From Nitrogeniibacter mangrovi (lineage in GTDB: Bacteria > Pseudomonadota > Gammaproteobacteria > Burkholderiales > Rhodocyclaceae), in NCBI RefSeq assembly GCF_010983895.1, contig NZ_CP048836.1, forward strand, positions 868,001 through 932,000: DNA of 64,000 nucleotides, given 5' to 3'. The notes below the pieces were generated by a model that searched no databases, was not told the origin of the DNA, and saw only the letters and a list, made by a program, of their open reading frames with translations. The stretch's first letter is position 1, and every line of letters begins with the position of its first letter. The translations under genes and the position numbers were made by a program. This document shows, one piece after another, positions 36,101-45,493 of this stretch.

Positions 36101-38727
36101 TCGGCCGGGGGGGCTTCGTCCTCGAGTTCGGGGAAATCGAGGCTGACGGCGTCGAGTTCATCGGGTGTCTCGAGCGCTTCGAGCGGTTCGATCAGGGTCC
36201 GTTCAAGCGCGCTGTCGGCCGGCGTATCGTCGAGTTCCGGCAGATCGACGGACAGATCGAAGGCCAGGTCCGTGGCCTCGAGATCGGTGACGTTCATCGC
36301 CGCGGCGTCCGGCTCAAGTGCAGCTTCGCCGACCGGGTGCTCCTCGGCCTCGACAGACGCGTCGGCCGAATCCGTCTCGACCTCTTCGGCTTCATCCACC
36401 GGTAGCACGGATTCAGGCGCCGGCGTTTCGATCGGCGCCGGGCCGAGATCGTCGGGTGAGGTGGCGGTGAGCAGGCGCTTGGCCTGGGTGCTGACCGGGG
36501 CACTGTCGTCGCGCCCGGTGGCGCCGCCGCCCGCCAGCTGTTCCACCCAGGCGGCGAACAGGGTGTGGGCGTCGCCGATGAGGTCGAGGAGGGTCGCATT
36601 GGGCGACCACTCGAGCTGCAGCCAGCGATTGAGGGTCTGCTCCAGGTCCCAGGCGACCTCGCCCAAGGCGTTGAGGCCGACCATGCGGCCCGACCCCTTG
36701 AGCGTGTGGAAGCCGCGGCGCACGGTGGTCAGGGCGTCCTGGTCGGCCGGGTTGGCGCGCACGGCGCCGAGGTTGCGCTCGATGTCGGTGAGAACCTCTC
36801 GCGCCTCCTCGATGAAGATGTCGAGCAGCTCGGCGTCGATTTCCTCTTCGCTCGCCTCGAGCAGCTGGGCGGCCTCGGCCGAGGTTTCGGGCACCGGGAC
36901 CGGTTGTTCGGGCAGATCTTCTTCATGCTCGATGCGCGCCTCGCGGTCCCGCGGCGGCGCGGTGGGCAGGGCGGCGGCTTCGGGCGGCAGGCTGACGGCC
37001 GTCTCCGGCAGCGTTTCGGCCTGCGTCGCGGGCAGCTCGACGTCTACGTACTCCGGCTCGGGGGCGTCGTGCTCGCCGGTCAGCTGCGATTTGTCCGGAC
37101 GACCGCGGGCAAGACTGTCGATGTAGAAGCCGAGCGATGACAGCAGGTCGGCGAGCGGCTCGAACAGGGCGGTGTCGATGGGCTGTTCGGGATCGGCCAG
37201 GCGGTCGATGATGGCTTCGGAGTCCGACAGGGTGTCATAGGCGTCCTGCTCCTCGAGCAGCGTCAGGATCCCTTCGATCTGCTGGATCGGCGCCTTCACG
37301 GCCTTGAGCGGTTCGCGGTTGTCGGGCGCGCGGAAGAAGCCGTCCAGGGTCTGTTCGACCTGGGCGAGGCTGGCCTGCATCTCCTTGCACAACTGGGCGA
37401 CCGCGCTGCGCTCCTGGGCCTGGCGGGCGGACGCACTGGCGTCCTGATTCGAGACCGCTTCGCCACGCGAGCACGCTTCGATGCGCGCGATGCAGTCTTC
37501 CACCTGGGTGGAGAAGGACGCGTCGGGGACACGGCCGCTGTCGAGGGCGTGATCGGCCAGCAGCAGCGCCGAGGCGACTTCCATCGAAATGGCGTCGTTA
37601 ACACGCATGGGGTCCTTGCGCAGCCACTGGGCGAAGGCCGACAGGGTGGTCATCAGGCGCACGACGGCGGGCCGGCCGAGCTTCCGGCTGGCCGAGGCGA
37701 GCCGGACCATGCGCTCTTCGAAGCTGGGCAGCGCGGCGGCGGTGCCCTCGGCGAACTGGTCCCAGGCGTCCTTGGCGTGATTGAGCTGCTCGCGCAGATC
37801 CGCCAGCATCGGTGCCAGCGGCAGTTCGCTGATCGCGGAGTTGGGTGGCGGCAGCTGTGCCGGCAGCCGGTAGAGGCTGTGCAGGGCCTTGATCAGGGGG
37901 GCGGTGGCGGGCGCCTTGGCGACGATGTACATGGTGTCGCGGTGCAGGCGCTCGGGAAAATGCGTGGTGCCCGAGACCAGGCGGCGGATCTGGGCGTCGA
38001 TGCGCGCGCAGATCCGACGGATGTGCGGAGTCACCGGGACATGGCCCTCGGCGAGGACTTCGCAGAAGGCGGCGGCGCTGAGCCAGAATCCGCGTGCGGC
38101 CTGCTGGCGCTGGCGCGATTCGATGCCGGCGACCGACTCGCGCATTTGCCGGGCGCCGGCCGGGTCGTCGGGCTTGCGGATCCAGTTGAGCAGACCTTGC
38201 TGGAACTGTACCCGCAGCCAGCGCAGCAGACGTTGTTCGTCGTCATTGCCCAGCGCGGGCGGTTCGGCACGGCGCGGGATACGCACGTCGGCGGGCGGGA
38301 AGAACAGGTCGCCCTCGGTCGGGGCATCGACGCCGCGCGCAACGGCGATGCGGGCATGCAGCGCGGCCAGGCGCAGGGGTTGGTCGGGGGCGCCGTGGGA
38401 GAGCTCGTCGAGGTAGTTGCCGGTGGCGGCGATGGCGCGCCGGCACAGGTCGACCACATCGTCGTTCAGTTCGCGCTCGCCGCGCGCCAGATCGCCGAGC
38501 AGCTTGTCGAGGCCGTCGGTGAACTGGGTCAGTCCGTCCAGGCCGATGATCGACAGGGCGCCGCGCGCCTGGTGCAGGTGCGACTGGGCGAACTGCAGGT
38601 GCGAGGAGCGCTCCTCGTCGCTGGCGGCGGCCTTGTCGATGGCCGACAGGGCCTGCGCCAGCGCTTGATCGATTTCACTCTTGACCCAGGTCAGCGGACC
38701 CAGATCCTGCTCGGTGGCTTGAGTCAT
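33103..38727 (-). CDS. pilL: PilL/ChpA, giant CheA-type hybrid kinase of the Pil-Chp system
   Basis: Central kinase of type IV pilus chemosensing, 1874 residues. An N-terminal HPt-like domain is degenerate (HLHQARGALSIIG). Three canonical HPt motifs follow: FHTLKGSGRM (His near 675), AHTLAGISG (near 993) and LHTIKGSARM (near 1180), separated by acidic, repeat-poor linkers rich in E, D, A and P. Then come CheA dimerisation, the HATPase domain (LLRNAVAHGIESPEERH, DDGAGLDYARI, GRGVGMDVVK), a CheW-like domain and a C-terminal receiver with D near 1801 (VILSDIEMPRMDG). The kinase phosphorylates PilG and PilH. It is the last gene of pilG-H-I-J-L, 31 bp after pilJ. Confidence 0.96.
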   Translation of the reverse strand: MTQATEQDLGPLTWVKSEIDQALAQALSAIDKAAASDEERSSHLQFAQSHLHQARGALSIIGLDGLTQFTDGLDKLLGDLARGERELNDDVVDLCRRAIAATGNYLDELSHGAPDQPLRLAALHARIAVARGVDAPTEGDLFFPPADVRIPRRAEPPALGNDDEQRLLRWLRVQFQQGLLNWIRKPDDPAGARQMRESVAGIESRQRQQAARGFWLSAAAFCEVLAEGHVPVTPHIRRICARIDAQIRRLVSGTTHFPERLHRDTMYIVAKAPATAPLIKALHSLYRLPAQLPPPNSAISELPLAPMLADLREQLNHAKDAWDQFAEGTAAALPSFEERMVRLASASRKLGRPAVVRLMTTLSAFAQWLRKDPMRVNDAISMEVASALLLADHALDSGRVPDASFSTQVEDCIARIEACSRGEAVSNQDASASARQAQERSAVAQLCKEMQASLAQVEQTLDGFFRAPDNREPLKAVKAPIQQIEGILTLLEEQDAYDTLSDSEAIIDRLADPEQPIDTALFEPLADLLSSLGFYIDSLARGRPDKSQLTGEHDAPEPEYVDVELPATQAETLPETAVSLPPEAAALPTAPPRDREARIEHEEDLPEQPVPVPETSAEAAQLLEASEEEIDAELLDIFIEEAREVLTDIERNLGAVRANPADQDALTTVRRGFHTLKGSGRMVGLNALGEVAWDLEQTLNRWLQLEWSPNATLLDLIGDAHTLFAAWVEQLAGGGATGRDDSAPVSTQAKRLLTATSPDDLGPAPIETPAPESVLPVDEAEEVETDSADASVEAEEHPVGEAALEPDAAAMNVTDLEATDLAFDLSVDLPELDDTPADSALERTLIEPLEALETPDELDAVSLDFPELEDEAPPADEDEVPEPIELPELGADVLTEPTALDTAATPDAAVAGEAAEPEPDAMAEAADTAPEAVETEIAAEESDTVELGTLTLSRPLFDLYCNESRDHLTVLREEASQLEINPTRVPEETAVRAAHTLAGISGTAGLDPVQTLARALEHALARLQETATAPSAEQAALIKTTVTTLDAMLREVGDTTFPLAAPVLEAQLDSLQRTPIAPEPAPADDENEATADAVAPIDAAPAADFDATPMPTEPASTDIVTPTEEAAEPETLDVQDDIDEQLLPIFVEEGQDLMAQLNAALRDWRGDMANPAHRGNVARLLHTIKGSARMTGAMTLGEHLHALEGRLEAASDTTPTLLDELEQGLDLTSQYIDRLARGDTTPPDEEAPTETTDDAAAPAAVAIETEEAASTGGGTLRVRADLVDRFVNEAGEIGIARTRIEGELRTQRRALLDLTENVIRLRNQLREVEIQADIQMQSRIAQAESQHANFDPLEMDRYTRLQELTRMMAESVNDVTTVQHTLLRNLDQADAALIAQGRQSRTLQQALMSVRMTPFDSLADRLYRVVRQSAKELGKRANLDLRGGRIELDRSVLERITGPLEHLLRNAVAHGIESPEERHASRKPDIGQITLTVRHEGNEVVVEMSDDGAGLDYARIEARAREAGLLADGEQADERRLTNMIFMPGFSTAGELSAVSGRGVGMDVVKAETAAVGGRIEVTSTAGAGSSFRLYLPLTLAVTQTLLVRAAGRTYAIPSNMVAQVLELKPDALETIRTTGTTHWLNDDYAYTYLPRLLGDHETQPEIHRFNWVLLLKSGSQTLAVHVDALRGNQEIVVKKAGPQLARLVGYTGATVLGDGEIVLILNPVALAGVAIDAGMSGAESVTPQTESAHVPTVMVVDDSLTVRKITSRLLEREGYTVVTAKDGVDALEHLLDEMPDVILSDIEMPRMDGFDLARNIRNDERLKHVPIIMITSRLADKHRQYAEQIGVNHYLGKPYQEDELLALIGQYAGATTH

Positions 38728-38758
38728 GAATACTGCCTCGTGGCGCGGTGGGGACGGA

Positions 38759-40885
38759 TCAGACCTTGAAGCCCGAAACCGATCCCTTCAGTTCGACGGC
38801 GAGTTCGGCCAGTTCGCCGATCGACACGGCGGTCTGCTTGGTGCCTCGCGTGGTCTGCTCGGTAATGGCCTGGATGCCGCGCATGGACTCGGCCACGCGG
38901 CTGGCGTTGGCCGCCTGTTTCTGGGTGTCGTTGGAGATCTGTTCGATGAGCTCGGCGGCTTCGGCCGACACGGTGCCGATCTCGACCAGAGCCTGACCGG
39001 CGGAGTCGGACAGCGCGGCCCCGGCGACCACGTCATGGGTGGCGTTCTCCATGGCGGACACCGCGTCCTGGGTATCGGTCTGAATGGTCTTCACGATGGC
39101 CGAGATCTGCTTGGTGGCCTCGGCGGAACGTTCCGCGAGGCGCTGCACCTCTTCGGCAACCACCGTGAAGCCGCGGCCCGCCTCGCCGGCCGAGGCGGCC
39201 TGGATGGCGGCGTTCAGGGCGAGCACGTTGGTCTGTTCGGTAATGTCCGAGATCAGTTCCACGATCTCGCCGATTTCCTGGGACGATTCACCGAGACGCT
39301 TGATCCGCTTGGAGGTCTCCTGGATCTTCTCGCGGATCTCGTTCATGCCCTTGATGGTGTTCTCCACCGCCTCGGTCCCCTTGTTGGCGGAATCGAGCGA
39401 GCGGCGCGCCACCTGGGCGGATTGCAGGGCGCGCTGGGACGCTTCGGTCATGGAGCGGGCCATGGCCTGGACGGTCTGGCCGACCTCCTCGAGTTCCTCG
39501 GACTGGCGCTGGGTGGCTTCGAGCAGTTCGTTGGAGGTGAGCTTGGCGGCCTCGGTGGCGCTGGTCACGCGGCCGGCGGCGTCGTTGATGCGTCGCACCA
39601 GCACCGCCAGTTCTTCGACCGTGTAGTTCACCGAGTCGGCAATGGCGCCGGTGATGTCCTCGGTCACGGTGGCGCGGATGGTCAGGTCACCGTCGGCCAG
39701 GTCGCCCATCTCGTTCATCAGCCGCAGGATGGCCTGCTGGGTCTGGTTCCGTTCGTCTTCCGCGTTGCGGCGCTGGGAGTCGGCGTCCTGGCTGCGTGCG
39801 GCCATGTCGTTCCGGTACACGAACACCATGCGCAGAATGCTCAGCAGGATCAGCACGGCGACGACGGCGATGCCGATCTGCAGCAGGCCGAAGCCGCCGA
39901 AGTAGCCGGCGTATTCCTCGGTGAGCTGGTGGGCCTGTTCGGACAGCGGCGGAGCGTTGTCGATGATGCGGCGCCCGGCCTGCTTGGCCTGCACCAGATA
40001 CTGGATGTTGCTGAGGATGCCGGAGACCGCGCCGAGACTCTCGTTGGCCACGGTGTCCAGCTCGGCCAGCTTGGCACGGGTGACGCTGTCGGGCGTCATG
40101 TCCTTGAGCTGGCCGAGAATCTCGCGGAAGCTGTTGGTGTCCTTGCCGAGCAGGAAGGCCACCTCCGGGTCGATGGCGTCGGCCACCAGCAGGGCGTTGG
40201 CGTTCTTGGCGATCCGCTGGGTCAGCATCACCAGGCGGTTGGCGGTGGCGATCTCACGCGCGCTGGCGCCCGACTGGAGCTTGAGGGCGGCGACCTGCTC
40301 GGTGACGTCGAGCAGCTGCGGGTTCTTGTCGTTGATCACGTTCACCGAGCGGCTCAGCGTGGTCAGGTTCTTCTCCTGGTCCAGCACCAGCTGGGTGTCC
40401 TTGTCGGACTTGGCCCAGATGCCGGCCAGGGTGCTGAGGCGATCGGCGAAGGCGGCCGGGCTCGGCGGCACCGCACTGCTATCGACGCGCTCGTTGATGA
40501 GGCCGCCGTTGGTGACCGCATTGAGCATCTTGTCGAATTCGTCGCGGCCTTCACGCAATTCGGCGAAGGCACGCGGATCGCCCTGAAGCGCGAGCTGTCC
40601 CGATTTGGCGGTCTGTTCCGACAGCATCCGCATCTCGCCGGCCGCGTACAGGTAGGAGGTGGAGTTCGCCGCCCGCTGGGCCTGCAGGAAGATCAGCGCC
40701 ACCAGGGCGATGAACAGCAGGCCGAGCACGAGGCCGAGCTTGCGCAACTGGTCGGTCAGCGACTTGCCACCGGGCAGGCCGGCCCGGGCTGGGCGCGCGG
40801 CCTTTTTCTCGGGCGCTGCGTCTTGCGCGTCCATGATGGTTGCATCAGGGGCGATGGTCGCCGTCGGGGTCTGTGCTGTGCTCAT
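38759..40885 (-). CDS. pilJ: PilJ, chemoreceptor of the Pil-Chp system
   Basis: Membrane receptor of 708 residues. A cytoplasmic N-terminus of about 45 residues precedes the first membrane helix ([17 protein letters not shown]); a periplasmic region of about 270 residues carries two PilJ-type repeats ([27 protein letters not shown]); the second helix is near 343-363 ([15 protein letters not shown]); HAMP and the signalling domain follow, with tip [17 protein letters not shown]. In Pseudomonas PilJ senses pilin or surface contact and feeds PilL through CheW-type PilI. pilI lies 56 bp upstream. Confidence 0.95.
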   Translation of the reverse strand: MSTAQTPTATIAPDATIMDAQDAAPEKKAARPARAGLPGGKSLTDQLRKLGLVLGLLFIALVALIFLQAQRAANSTSYLYAAGEMRMLSEQTAKSGQLALQGDPRAFAELREGRDEFDKMLNAVTNGGLINERVDSSAVPPSPAAFADRLSTLAGIWAKSDKDTQLVLDQEKNLTTLSRSVNVINDKNPQLLDVTEQVAALKLQSGASAREIATANRLVMLTQRIAKNANALLVADAIDPEVAFLLGKDTNSFREILGQLKDMTPDSVTRAKLAELDTVANESLGAVSGILSNIQYLVQAKQAGRRIIDNAPPLSEQAHQLTEEYAGYFGGFGLLQIGIAVVAVLILLSILRMVFVYRNDMAARSQDADSQRRNAEDERNQTQQAILRLMNEMGDLADGDLTIRATVTEDITGAIADSVNYTVEELAVLVRRINDAAGRVTSATEAAKLTSNELLEATQRQSEELEEVGQTVQAMARSMTEASQRALQSAQVARRSLDSANKGTEAVENTIKGMNEIREKIQETSKRIKRLGESSQEIGEIVELISDITEQTNVLALNAAIQAASAGEAGRGFTVVAEEVQRLAERSAEATKQISAIVKTIQTDTQDAVSAMENATHDVVAGAALSDSAGQALVEIGTVSAEAAELIEQISNDTQKQAANASRVAESMRGIQAITEQTTRGTKQTAVSIGELAELAVELKGSVSGFKV

Positions 40886-40941
40886 TGCGTCGCTCCGTCA
40901 GGTAGGGCGAGTACGGTTTCGGAAAAGGGTCGGGCGGAGGT

Positions 40942-41454
40942 TCAAGCGGCGCTTGCCTCCAGGAATGCCGGATGACCGAGCAGCCGCGGCGCATCGATGT
41001 GCTGCCAGGGCCGGCCGTGGGTGTCCCGCAGGGTGCGGCTGACCCACGCGTGCTCGGGGGGCGTGTCGGCGTCGAGGTCGAAGTCGTCAGGACTGCGCAG
41101 ACCGGTCGTGGCACTGACCAGCAGACCGCAGTTGGCGCCATGGCGCTGCCCGATCAGCACCAGTCGGGCGGCGCCGCCCGGACTGATCAGGGGGCCGCCG
41201 CAGAAGGCGGACAGGTCGACGATCCCGAACAGGGTGCCGCGCACGTTGGCGAGGCCGCGAAACCAGTGGCGGGTCAGGGGCACGGTGGCCAGCGCGGGTA
41301 CCGGCAGGATCTCGCCCGCGTCGGACAGGTCGAGCAGCCAGTGCGCGCTGCCCGCGGCCAGGCCGAGCAGGTCGCGACGGGGGGCGGACTGGGCATCGGC
41401 CAGGCGCCGGACCAGGCCTTCCTGAAACTCTCTGAGGCTGACGCGTTTGGCCAT
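40942..41454 (-). CDS. pilI: PilI, CheW-type adaptor
   Basis: 170-residue CheW-domain protein linking PilJ to the PilL kinase. The fold is visible from DLSDAGEILPVPALATVP through FRGLANVRGTLFGIVDLSAF (the conserved NVRG loop) to the C-terminal strands. It is preceded by pilH after 4 bp in the same direction, so the four genes are one operon. Confidence 0.92.
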   Translation of the reverse strand: MAKRVSLREFQEGLVRRLADAQSAPRRDLLGLAAGSAHWLLDLSDAGEILPVPALATVPLTRHWFRGLANVRGTLFGIVDLSAFCGGPLISPGGAARLVLIGQRHGANCGLLVSATTGLRSPDDFDLDADTPPEHAWVSRTLRDTHGRPWQHIDAPRLLGHPAFLEASAA

Positions 41455-41458
41455 CGGC

Positions 41459-41824
41459 TCAGTCCATCGCGCGGATGCGCTCGAGCAGTTCGGCGTGATC
41501 GAGCGGTTTGACCAGATAGTCGAAAGCGCCCTGGCGCATGCCCCAGATCTTGTCGGTTTCCTGCCCCTTGGTGGTGCAGATGATCACCGGAATACTGCGG
41601 GTGGCCGCATCGCGGGAAATGGTCCGCGTGGCCTGGTAGCCGTTCATGCCCGGCATCACCACGTCCATGAGGATCAGGTCCGGCAGTTCCGATTTGCTCT
41701 TTTCGATGCCTTCCTCACCGGTTTCGGCGGTGATGACCTGGTAGCCGTTCTTCTGCAGCACCTCGCTCAGCGCGTAGCGTTCGGTGGGGGAGTCGTCGAC
41801 GACGAGAATCTTTTGAATCGGCAT
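41459..41824 (-). CDS. pilH: PilH, single-domain response regulator
   Basis: 121-residue CheY-like receiver. Acidic pocket at D10-D11, phospho-acceptor D54 (LILMDVVMPG) and lysine K106 (YLVKPLD). In Pseudomonas PilH opposes PilG or acts as a phosphate sink and is tied to pilus retraction through PilT. It lies 9 bp after pilG and 4 bp before pilI. Confidence 0.94.
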   Translation of the reverse strand: MPIQKILVVDDSPTERYALSEVLQKNGYQVITAETGEEGIEKSKSELPDLILMDVVMPGMNGYQATRTISRDAATRSIPVIICTTKGQETDKIWGMRQGAFDYLVKPLDHAELLERIRAMD

Positions 41825-41833
41825 GTTGAATAC

Positions 41834-42226
41834 TCACTCGTGGGACTGCGGTGTGGAGGCGTGGGCGGCGACGGCCTTGAGCAGGCTGTCCTTGGTGAAC
41901 GGCTTGGTCAGGTACTCGTCGGAGCCGACCATGCGGCCGCGTGCCCGGTCGAACAGCCCGTCCTTGGACGAGAGCATGATCACCGGGGTGGCGGAGAGAC
42001 GGACGTTCTTCTTGATCAGGGCGCAGGTCTGGTAGCCGTCCAGGCGCGGCATCATGATGTCGACGAAGATCACGTCGGGCCGGTGGTCGGTGATTTTCGC
42101 CAGCGCGTCGAACCCGTCCTCGGCGAGCAAGACCTGGCAGCCTGCCTGGGCGAGAAAGATTTCTGCGCTGCGTCGGATGGTGTTGCTGTCGTCAATCACC
42201 ATCACCTTGAGTCCGGTCAGATCCAC
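41834..42226 (-). CDS. pilG: PilG, single-domain response regulator
   Basis: 130-residue CheY-like receiver. Acidic residues in VIDDSNTIRRS, phospho-acceptor D56 (VIFVDIMMPR), K108 (YLTKPF). In Pseudomonas PilG drives pilus extension through PilB and c-di-GMP/cAMP signalling. I chose the GTG at 42226, with AGGAAGAG 8 nt upstream, giving normal family length; the open frame continues 26 codons further but reads as basic, unrelated sequence. First gene of the Pil-Chp operon. Confidence 0.93.
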   Translation of the reverse strand: MDLTGLKVMVIDDSNTIRRSAEIFLAQAGCQVLLAEDGFDALAKITDHRPDVIFVDIMMPRLDGYQTCALIKKNVRLSATPVIMLSSKDGLFDRARGRMVGSDEYLTKPFTKDSLLKAVAAHASTPQSHE

Positions 42227-42326
42227 GATATCTCTTCCTGCGTGTGTGTTTTCGGCGCGCGCGGCGAACCGCGGGACGCGACGTCGCCTATTCCTAACGG
42301 ACAATCATCTCGCATCTTGAGCGTGA

Positions 42327-42506
42327 TCAGATCTCGACCATCTCGAAATCGTCCTTGCGCGCGTCACACTCGGGGCAGGACCAGTTCGGCGGGAGGTCTT
42401 CCCAGCGGGTACCGGGGGCGATACCTTCTTCCGGGAGTCCGGCGGCTTCGTCGTAGATGAAACCGCAGATCAGGCACATGTAGGTTTTGTAGTCGCTTTC
42501 GGCCAT
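42327..42506 (-). CDS. Rubredoxin
   Basis: 59-residue one-iron electron carrier. Cysteine ligands C11, C14, C44 and C47 (MCLICGF and SCPECDA) with YDEAAG, PPNW and the acidic surface intact. The ATG at 42506 gives normal length. Partners could be a rubredoxin reductase, alkane hydroxylase or oxygen/peroxide-reducing enzymes, none nearby. It is 100 bp upstream of pilG on the same strand and divergent from the thiD-like gene. Confidence 0.95.
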   Translation of the reverse strand: MAESDYKTYMCLICGFIYDEAAGLPEEGIAPGTRWEDLPPNWSCPECDARKDDFEMVEI

Positions 42507-42618
42507 TGCGTCGCGTTTGCCTGTGGCGTTGGATGTGGATGATAAAATCCGCAAAATCTTACCGTATTTCCCGAAGCGCGGAGCGTCATGACCCGCCCGC
42601 GCGGCCAGAAAGGAAACG

Positions 42619-43437
42619 ATGCTTCAACTGCCCGCCGTTCTCTCCATTTGCGCTGCGGATCCCACCAGCGCCACCGGTGTGGCCGCCGATGCGGCCACCC
42701 TTGCCAGCATGGGTGTCTATCCCCTGTGTGTGGTGAGCGAAGTATGCCTGCGCGATACCGCCCAAGTCGAGGCGCGAATGCCATTGGAGTGCGAACTGGT
42801 CGTCGACCAGGCGCGCGTGGTCCTCGAGGACGTCCCGGTCGGCGCGATCAAGATCACGCTGCCCGGGTCGGCGGTCATGGTCTCCGCCCTGGCCGAACTG
42901 GTGGCCGATTACGACGAGGTCCCGCTGGTGCTCGAACTGCCGCCGTTGTCGCGCACCGAGGACGAGCCTGACGACGCGCACCTGGCCGCGGCGCTGGAGC
43001 TGCTCTTGCCCTATGCCACCACCCTCGTGGTCGACGCCAGCGCCGCCCGTCGGCTGGTCGCGGCGGGCATGGAAGAAGAGGAGCCCGAGCTGGAGGACGA
43101 GGATCTGGCGGCCCTGTTGTGCGGCATCGGCACCGGCAGCGTGCTCGTGCTCGGTGGCGCTCGCCCCGGCCCTCAGGTGGTGCATGTGCTGTATGGCGAA
43201 GACGGCGTACTGCAGCGGGACGTGTTCGAGCGTACCGATCACCCGGCGCTGGGTTTCGGGGCGTCGGCGTCGGCTGCCCTGGCCGCCGGTCTGGCCCGCG
43301 GGCAGGACACCCCGGAGGCGACGCGCGAGGCCCTCCAGTACGCCCACCGCGCGGACGCCGCCGGCCTGCGCATGGGCATGGGCGTCGCGGTGCCCGATCG
43401 CCTGTTCTGGGCGCGCAACCGGGAGTCGGCCGCATGA
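42619..43437 (+). CDS. thiD: ThiD-like hydroxymethylpyrimidine kinase homologue with altered active site
   Basis: 272 residues aligned by eye with HMP/HMP-P kinase of thiamine synthesis, but degenerate. The substrate loop, normally GSDPSGGAGIQAD, reads [13 protein letters not shown] (12-24). The anion-hole signature GTGCTLSAA reads GFGASASAA, without the usual cysteine. An acidic insertion ([16 protein letters not shown]) lies in the middle. It may have another substrate or be inactive. The ATG has AAGGAAA 6 nt upstream, and the stop overlaps the thiE start, so it is coupled to thiamine synthesis by position. The family is likely; enzyme activity is uncertain. Confidence 0.75.
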   Translation: MLQLPAVLSICAADPTSATGVAADAATLASMGVYPLCVVSEVCLRDTAQVEARMPLECELVVDQARVVLEDVPVGAIKITLPGSAVMVSALAELVADYDEVPLVLELPPLSRTEDEPDDAHLAAALELLLPYATTLVVDASAARRLVAAGMEEEEPELEDEDLAALLCGIGTGSVLVLGGARPGPQVVHVLYGEDGVLQRDVFERTDHPALGFGASASAALAAGLARGQDTPEATREALQYAHRADAAGLRMGMGVAVPDRLFWARNRESAA

Positions 43438-44087
43438 GCGCGTGGACCGAGCGCCTGGCCGACGGGCTGTACCTGATCACCCCCGAGCAGGCCGATACGG
43501 AGGCCCTGGTGGCGCGCGTCGAGGCGCTGCTGCCGGCGCGCCCGGCGGTGCTTCAGTATCGCAACAAGACCCTCGACGCCGCCGGGCGCAGGACACAGGC
43601 CGAGGCCCTGCTGCGCCGGTGTCGTGGCGCCGGGGTGCCGTTCATCGTCAATGACGACCTCGAACTGGCGCTGGCGATCGATGCCGACGGCGTGCACGTG
43701 GGGCGGGACGATGGCGACGTGGCCGCGCTGCGCGCCCGGCTCGGCGCGCAGCGCCTGCTGGGGGTTTCGTGCTACAACGAATGGTCGCGCGCGGAAGCGG
43801 CGGTGGCGGCCGGTGCGGATTGCGTTGCCTTCGGGGCGATGTTCCCGTCGACCACCAAGCCCGGCGCCGTACCTGCGGCGCCCGAGTTGCTGACCCGGGC
43901 GCGCGCGCTGGGCGTCGGCGTCGTGGCCATCGGCGGCATCACTCTGGAGAACGCGCCGGCTCTGGTCGCCGCCGGGGCCCATCAGCTGGCGGTGATTTCG
44001 GATGTCTTCGAAGCGCCGGATCCGTGCGCACGGGCGCGCGCGTATGCGGCGCTGTTCGCGTCTGGCGACGCGTGTTCCACCCAATAA
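43434..44087 (+). CDS. thiE: Thiamine-phosphate synthase
   Basis: Joins HMP-PP and thiazole phosphate to thiamine phosphate. 217 residues, TIM barrel: QYRNK at 41-45 (family QLREK-type), [20 protein letters not shown] at 86-95, [19 protein letters not shown] and [10 protein letters not shown]. All phosphate- and pyrimidine-binding elements are present. The ATG overlaps the thiD-like stop by four bases. hemL follows after 17 bp, a neighbourhood seen in many betaproteobacteria. Confidence 0.94.
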   Translation: MSAWTERLADGLYLITPEQADTEALVARVEALLPARPAVLQYRNKTLDAAGRRTQAEALLRRCRGAGVPFIVNDDLELALAIDADGVHVGRDDGDVAALRARLGAQRLLGVSCYNEWSRAEAAVAAGADCVAFGAMFPSTTKPGAVPAAPELLTRARALGVGVVAIGGITLENAPALVAAGAHQLAVISDVFEAPDPCARARAYAALFASGDACSTQ

Positions 44088-44104
44088 CGACGGAATATCC
44101 AAGC

Positions 44105-45388
44105 ATGAGTCGAAACGAAACCCTCTTCAACCGGGCGCAACAGGTCATTCCGGGTGGCGTCAATTCTCCGGTACGCGCCTTCGGGTCGGTGGGCGGATTC
44201 CCCCGTTTCATCACCCGCGCCGAGGGGGCGCGCATGTGGGACGCCGACGGCGCGGCCTACATCGACTACGTCGGCTCCTGGGGGCCGGCGATCGCGGGTC
44301 ACGCGCATCCGGCCATCGTCGAGGCGGTACGCGAGGCGGCGCTCAAGGGGCTGTCCTTCGGCGCGCCGACCGAGGCCGAGATAGACATGGCCGAGCAGCT
44401 GTGCGCGCAGTTGCCGGGCATGGACATGGTCCGCCTGGTCAGCTCCGGCACCGAGGCGACCATGAGCGCCATCCGCCTGGCGCGCGGGTTCACCGGCCGC
44501 GACACCATCGTCAAGTTCGAGGGCTGCTATCACGGTCACGCCGACTGCCTGCTGGTCAAGGCCGGCTCCGGTGCGCTGACCTTCGGCAATCCGTCCTCGG
44601 GCGGGGTGCCGGCCGACTTCGCCAAGCACACCCTGGTGCTGGACTACAACGATCCGGAACAGCTGGCCGCCACCTTCGCGGCCAAGGGCGACGAGATCGC
44701 CGCCGTCATCGTCGAGCCCTTCGCCGGCAACATGAACCTGGTGCGTCCGAGCGAGCGCTTCCTGCAACTGTTGCGTGAGCTGTGCACCGCCCATGGCACG
44801 GTGCTGATCTTCGACGAGGTGATGACCGGCTTTCGCGTCGGGCCGCAGGGGGTTCAGGGCCTGGTGGGCATCACGCCGGACCTGACGACGCTGGGCAAGG
44901 TGGTCGGGGGCGGCATGCCGGTGGGGGCCTTTGGCGGCCGTCGCGACATCATGGAAAAGATCGCGCCCCTGGGCCCGGTGTATCAGGCCGGCACCCTGTC
45001 CGGCAGTCCGGTGGCGGTCGCGGCGGGCTTGGCCTCGCTCAAGCTGGTGCGCGAGGCCGGCTTCTACGAGCAGCTCGCAGAGCGCACCCGGCAGCTCACC
45101 GACGGGCTGACCGCGGTGGCGCGCCAGCACGGCATCGCCTTCTGCGCCCAGTCCGTGGGCGGGATGTTCGGCCTCTATTTCGCCGAACGGCCGCCGCAGG
45201 GTTTCGCCGACGTGATGGCCTCGGACCGGGAGCGCTTCAACCGCTTCTTCCACGCCATGCTCGAGGCCGGGCACTACTTCGCGCCCTCGGCCTTCGAGGC
45301 CGGTTTCGTCTCCATCGCCCATACCCGCGAGGATATCGAGGCCACCATCGGCGCGGCCGAACGCGTGTTCGCGGACATGGCCGGCTGA
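44105..45388 (+). CDS. hemL: Glutamate-1-semialdehyde 2,1-aminomutase
   Basis: PLP enzyme that turns glutamate-1-semialdehyde into 5-aminolevulinate, the first tetrapyrrole precursor of the C5 pathway. 427 residues. The start reads [18 protein letters not shown]; other marks are [28 protein letters not shown] and the PLP lysine K265 in [16 protein letters not shown]. Full length. The ATG at 44105 is 17 bp after thiE; the frame stays open through thiE in another reading and is not used. Confidence 0.97.
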   Translation: MSRNETLFNRAQQVIPGGVNSPVRAFGSVGGFPRFITRAEGARMWDADGAAYIDYVGSWGPAIAGHAHPAIVEAVREAALKGLSFGAPTEAEIDMAEQLCAQLPGMDMVRLVSSGTEATMSAIRLARGFTGRDTIVKFEGCYHGHADCLLVKAGSGALTFGNPSSGGVPADFAKHTLVLDYNDPEQLAATFAAKGDEIAAVIVEPFAGNMNLVRPSERFLQLLRELCTAHGTVLIFDEVMTGFRVGPQGVQGLVGITPDLTTLGKVVGGGMPVGAFGGRRDIMEKIAPLGPVYQAGTLSGSPVAVAAGLASLKLVREAGFYEQLAERTRQLTDGLTAVARQHGIAFCAQSVGGMFGLYFAERPPQGFADVMASDRERFNRFFHAMLEAGHYFAPSAFEAGFVSIAHTREDIEATIGAAERVFADMAG

Positions 45389-45457
45389 GCGGCTGCGAAA
45401 AGATGCCACGCCTGCTGCGACGGCGCGAAAATTTTCACCGGCTGCGAGCCGGACGGC

Positions 45458-45484
45458 TTGAAAATAGAACGACCGTACTATAAA
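45458..45484 (+). promoter_or_regulatory. Promoter with embedded palindromic operator of the TetR gene
   Basis: TTGAAA (45458-45463) and TATAAA (45479-45484) with a short 15-bp spacer. Filling the space between them is the dyad ATAG-A-ACG-AC-CGT-A-CTAT (45464-45481), seven complementary positions in each half. Placement over the promoter, ten bases before the TetR start codon, is that of an autoregulatory operator. Confidence 0.75.
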
Positions 45485-45493
45485 GTGACACTC

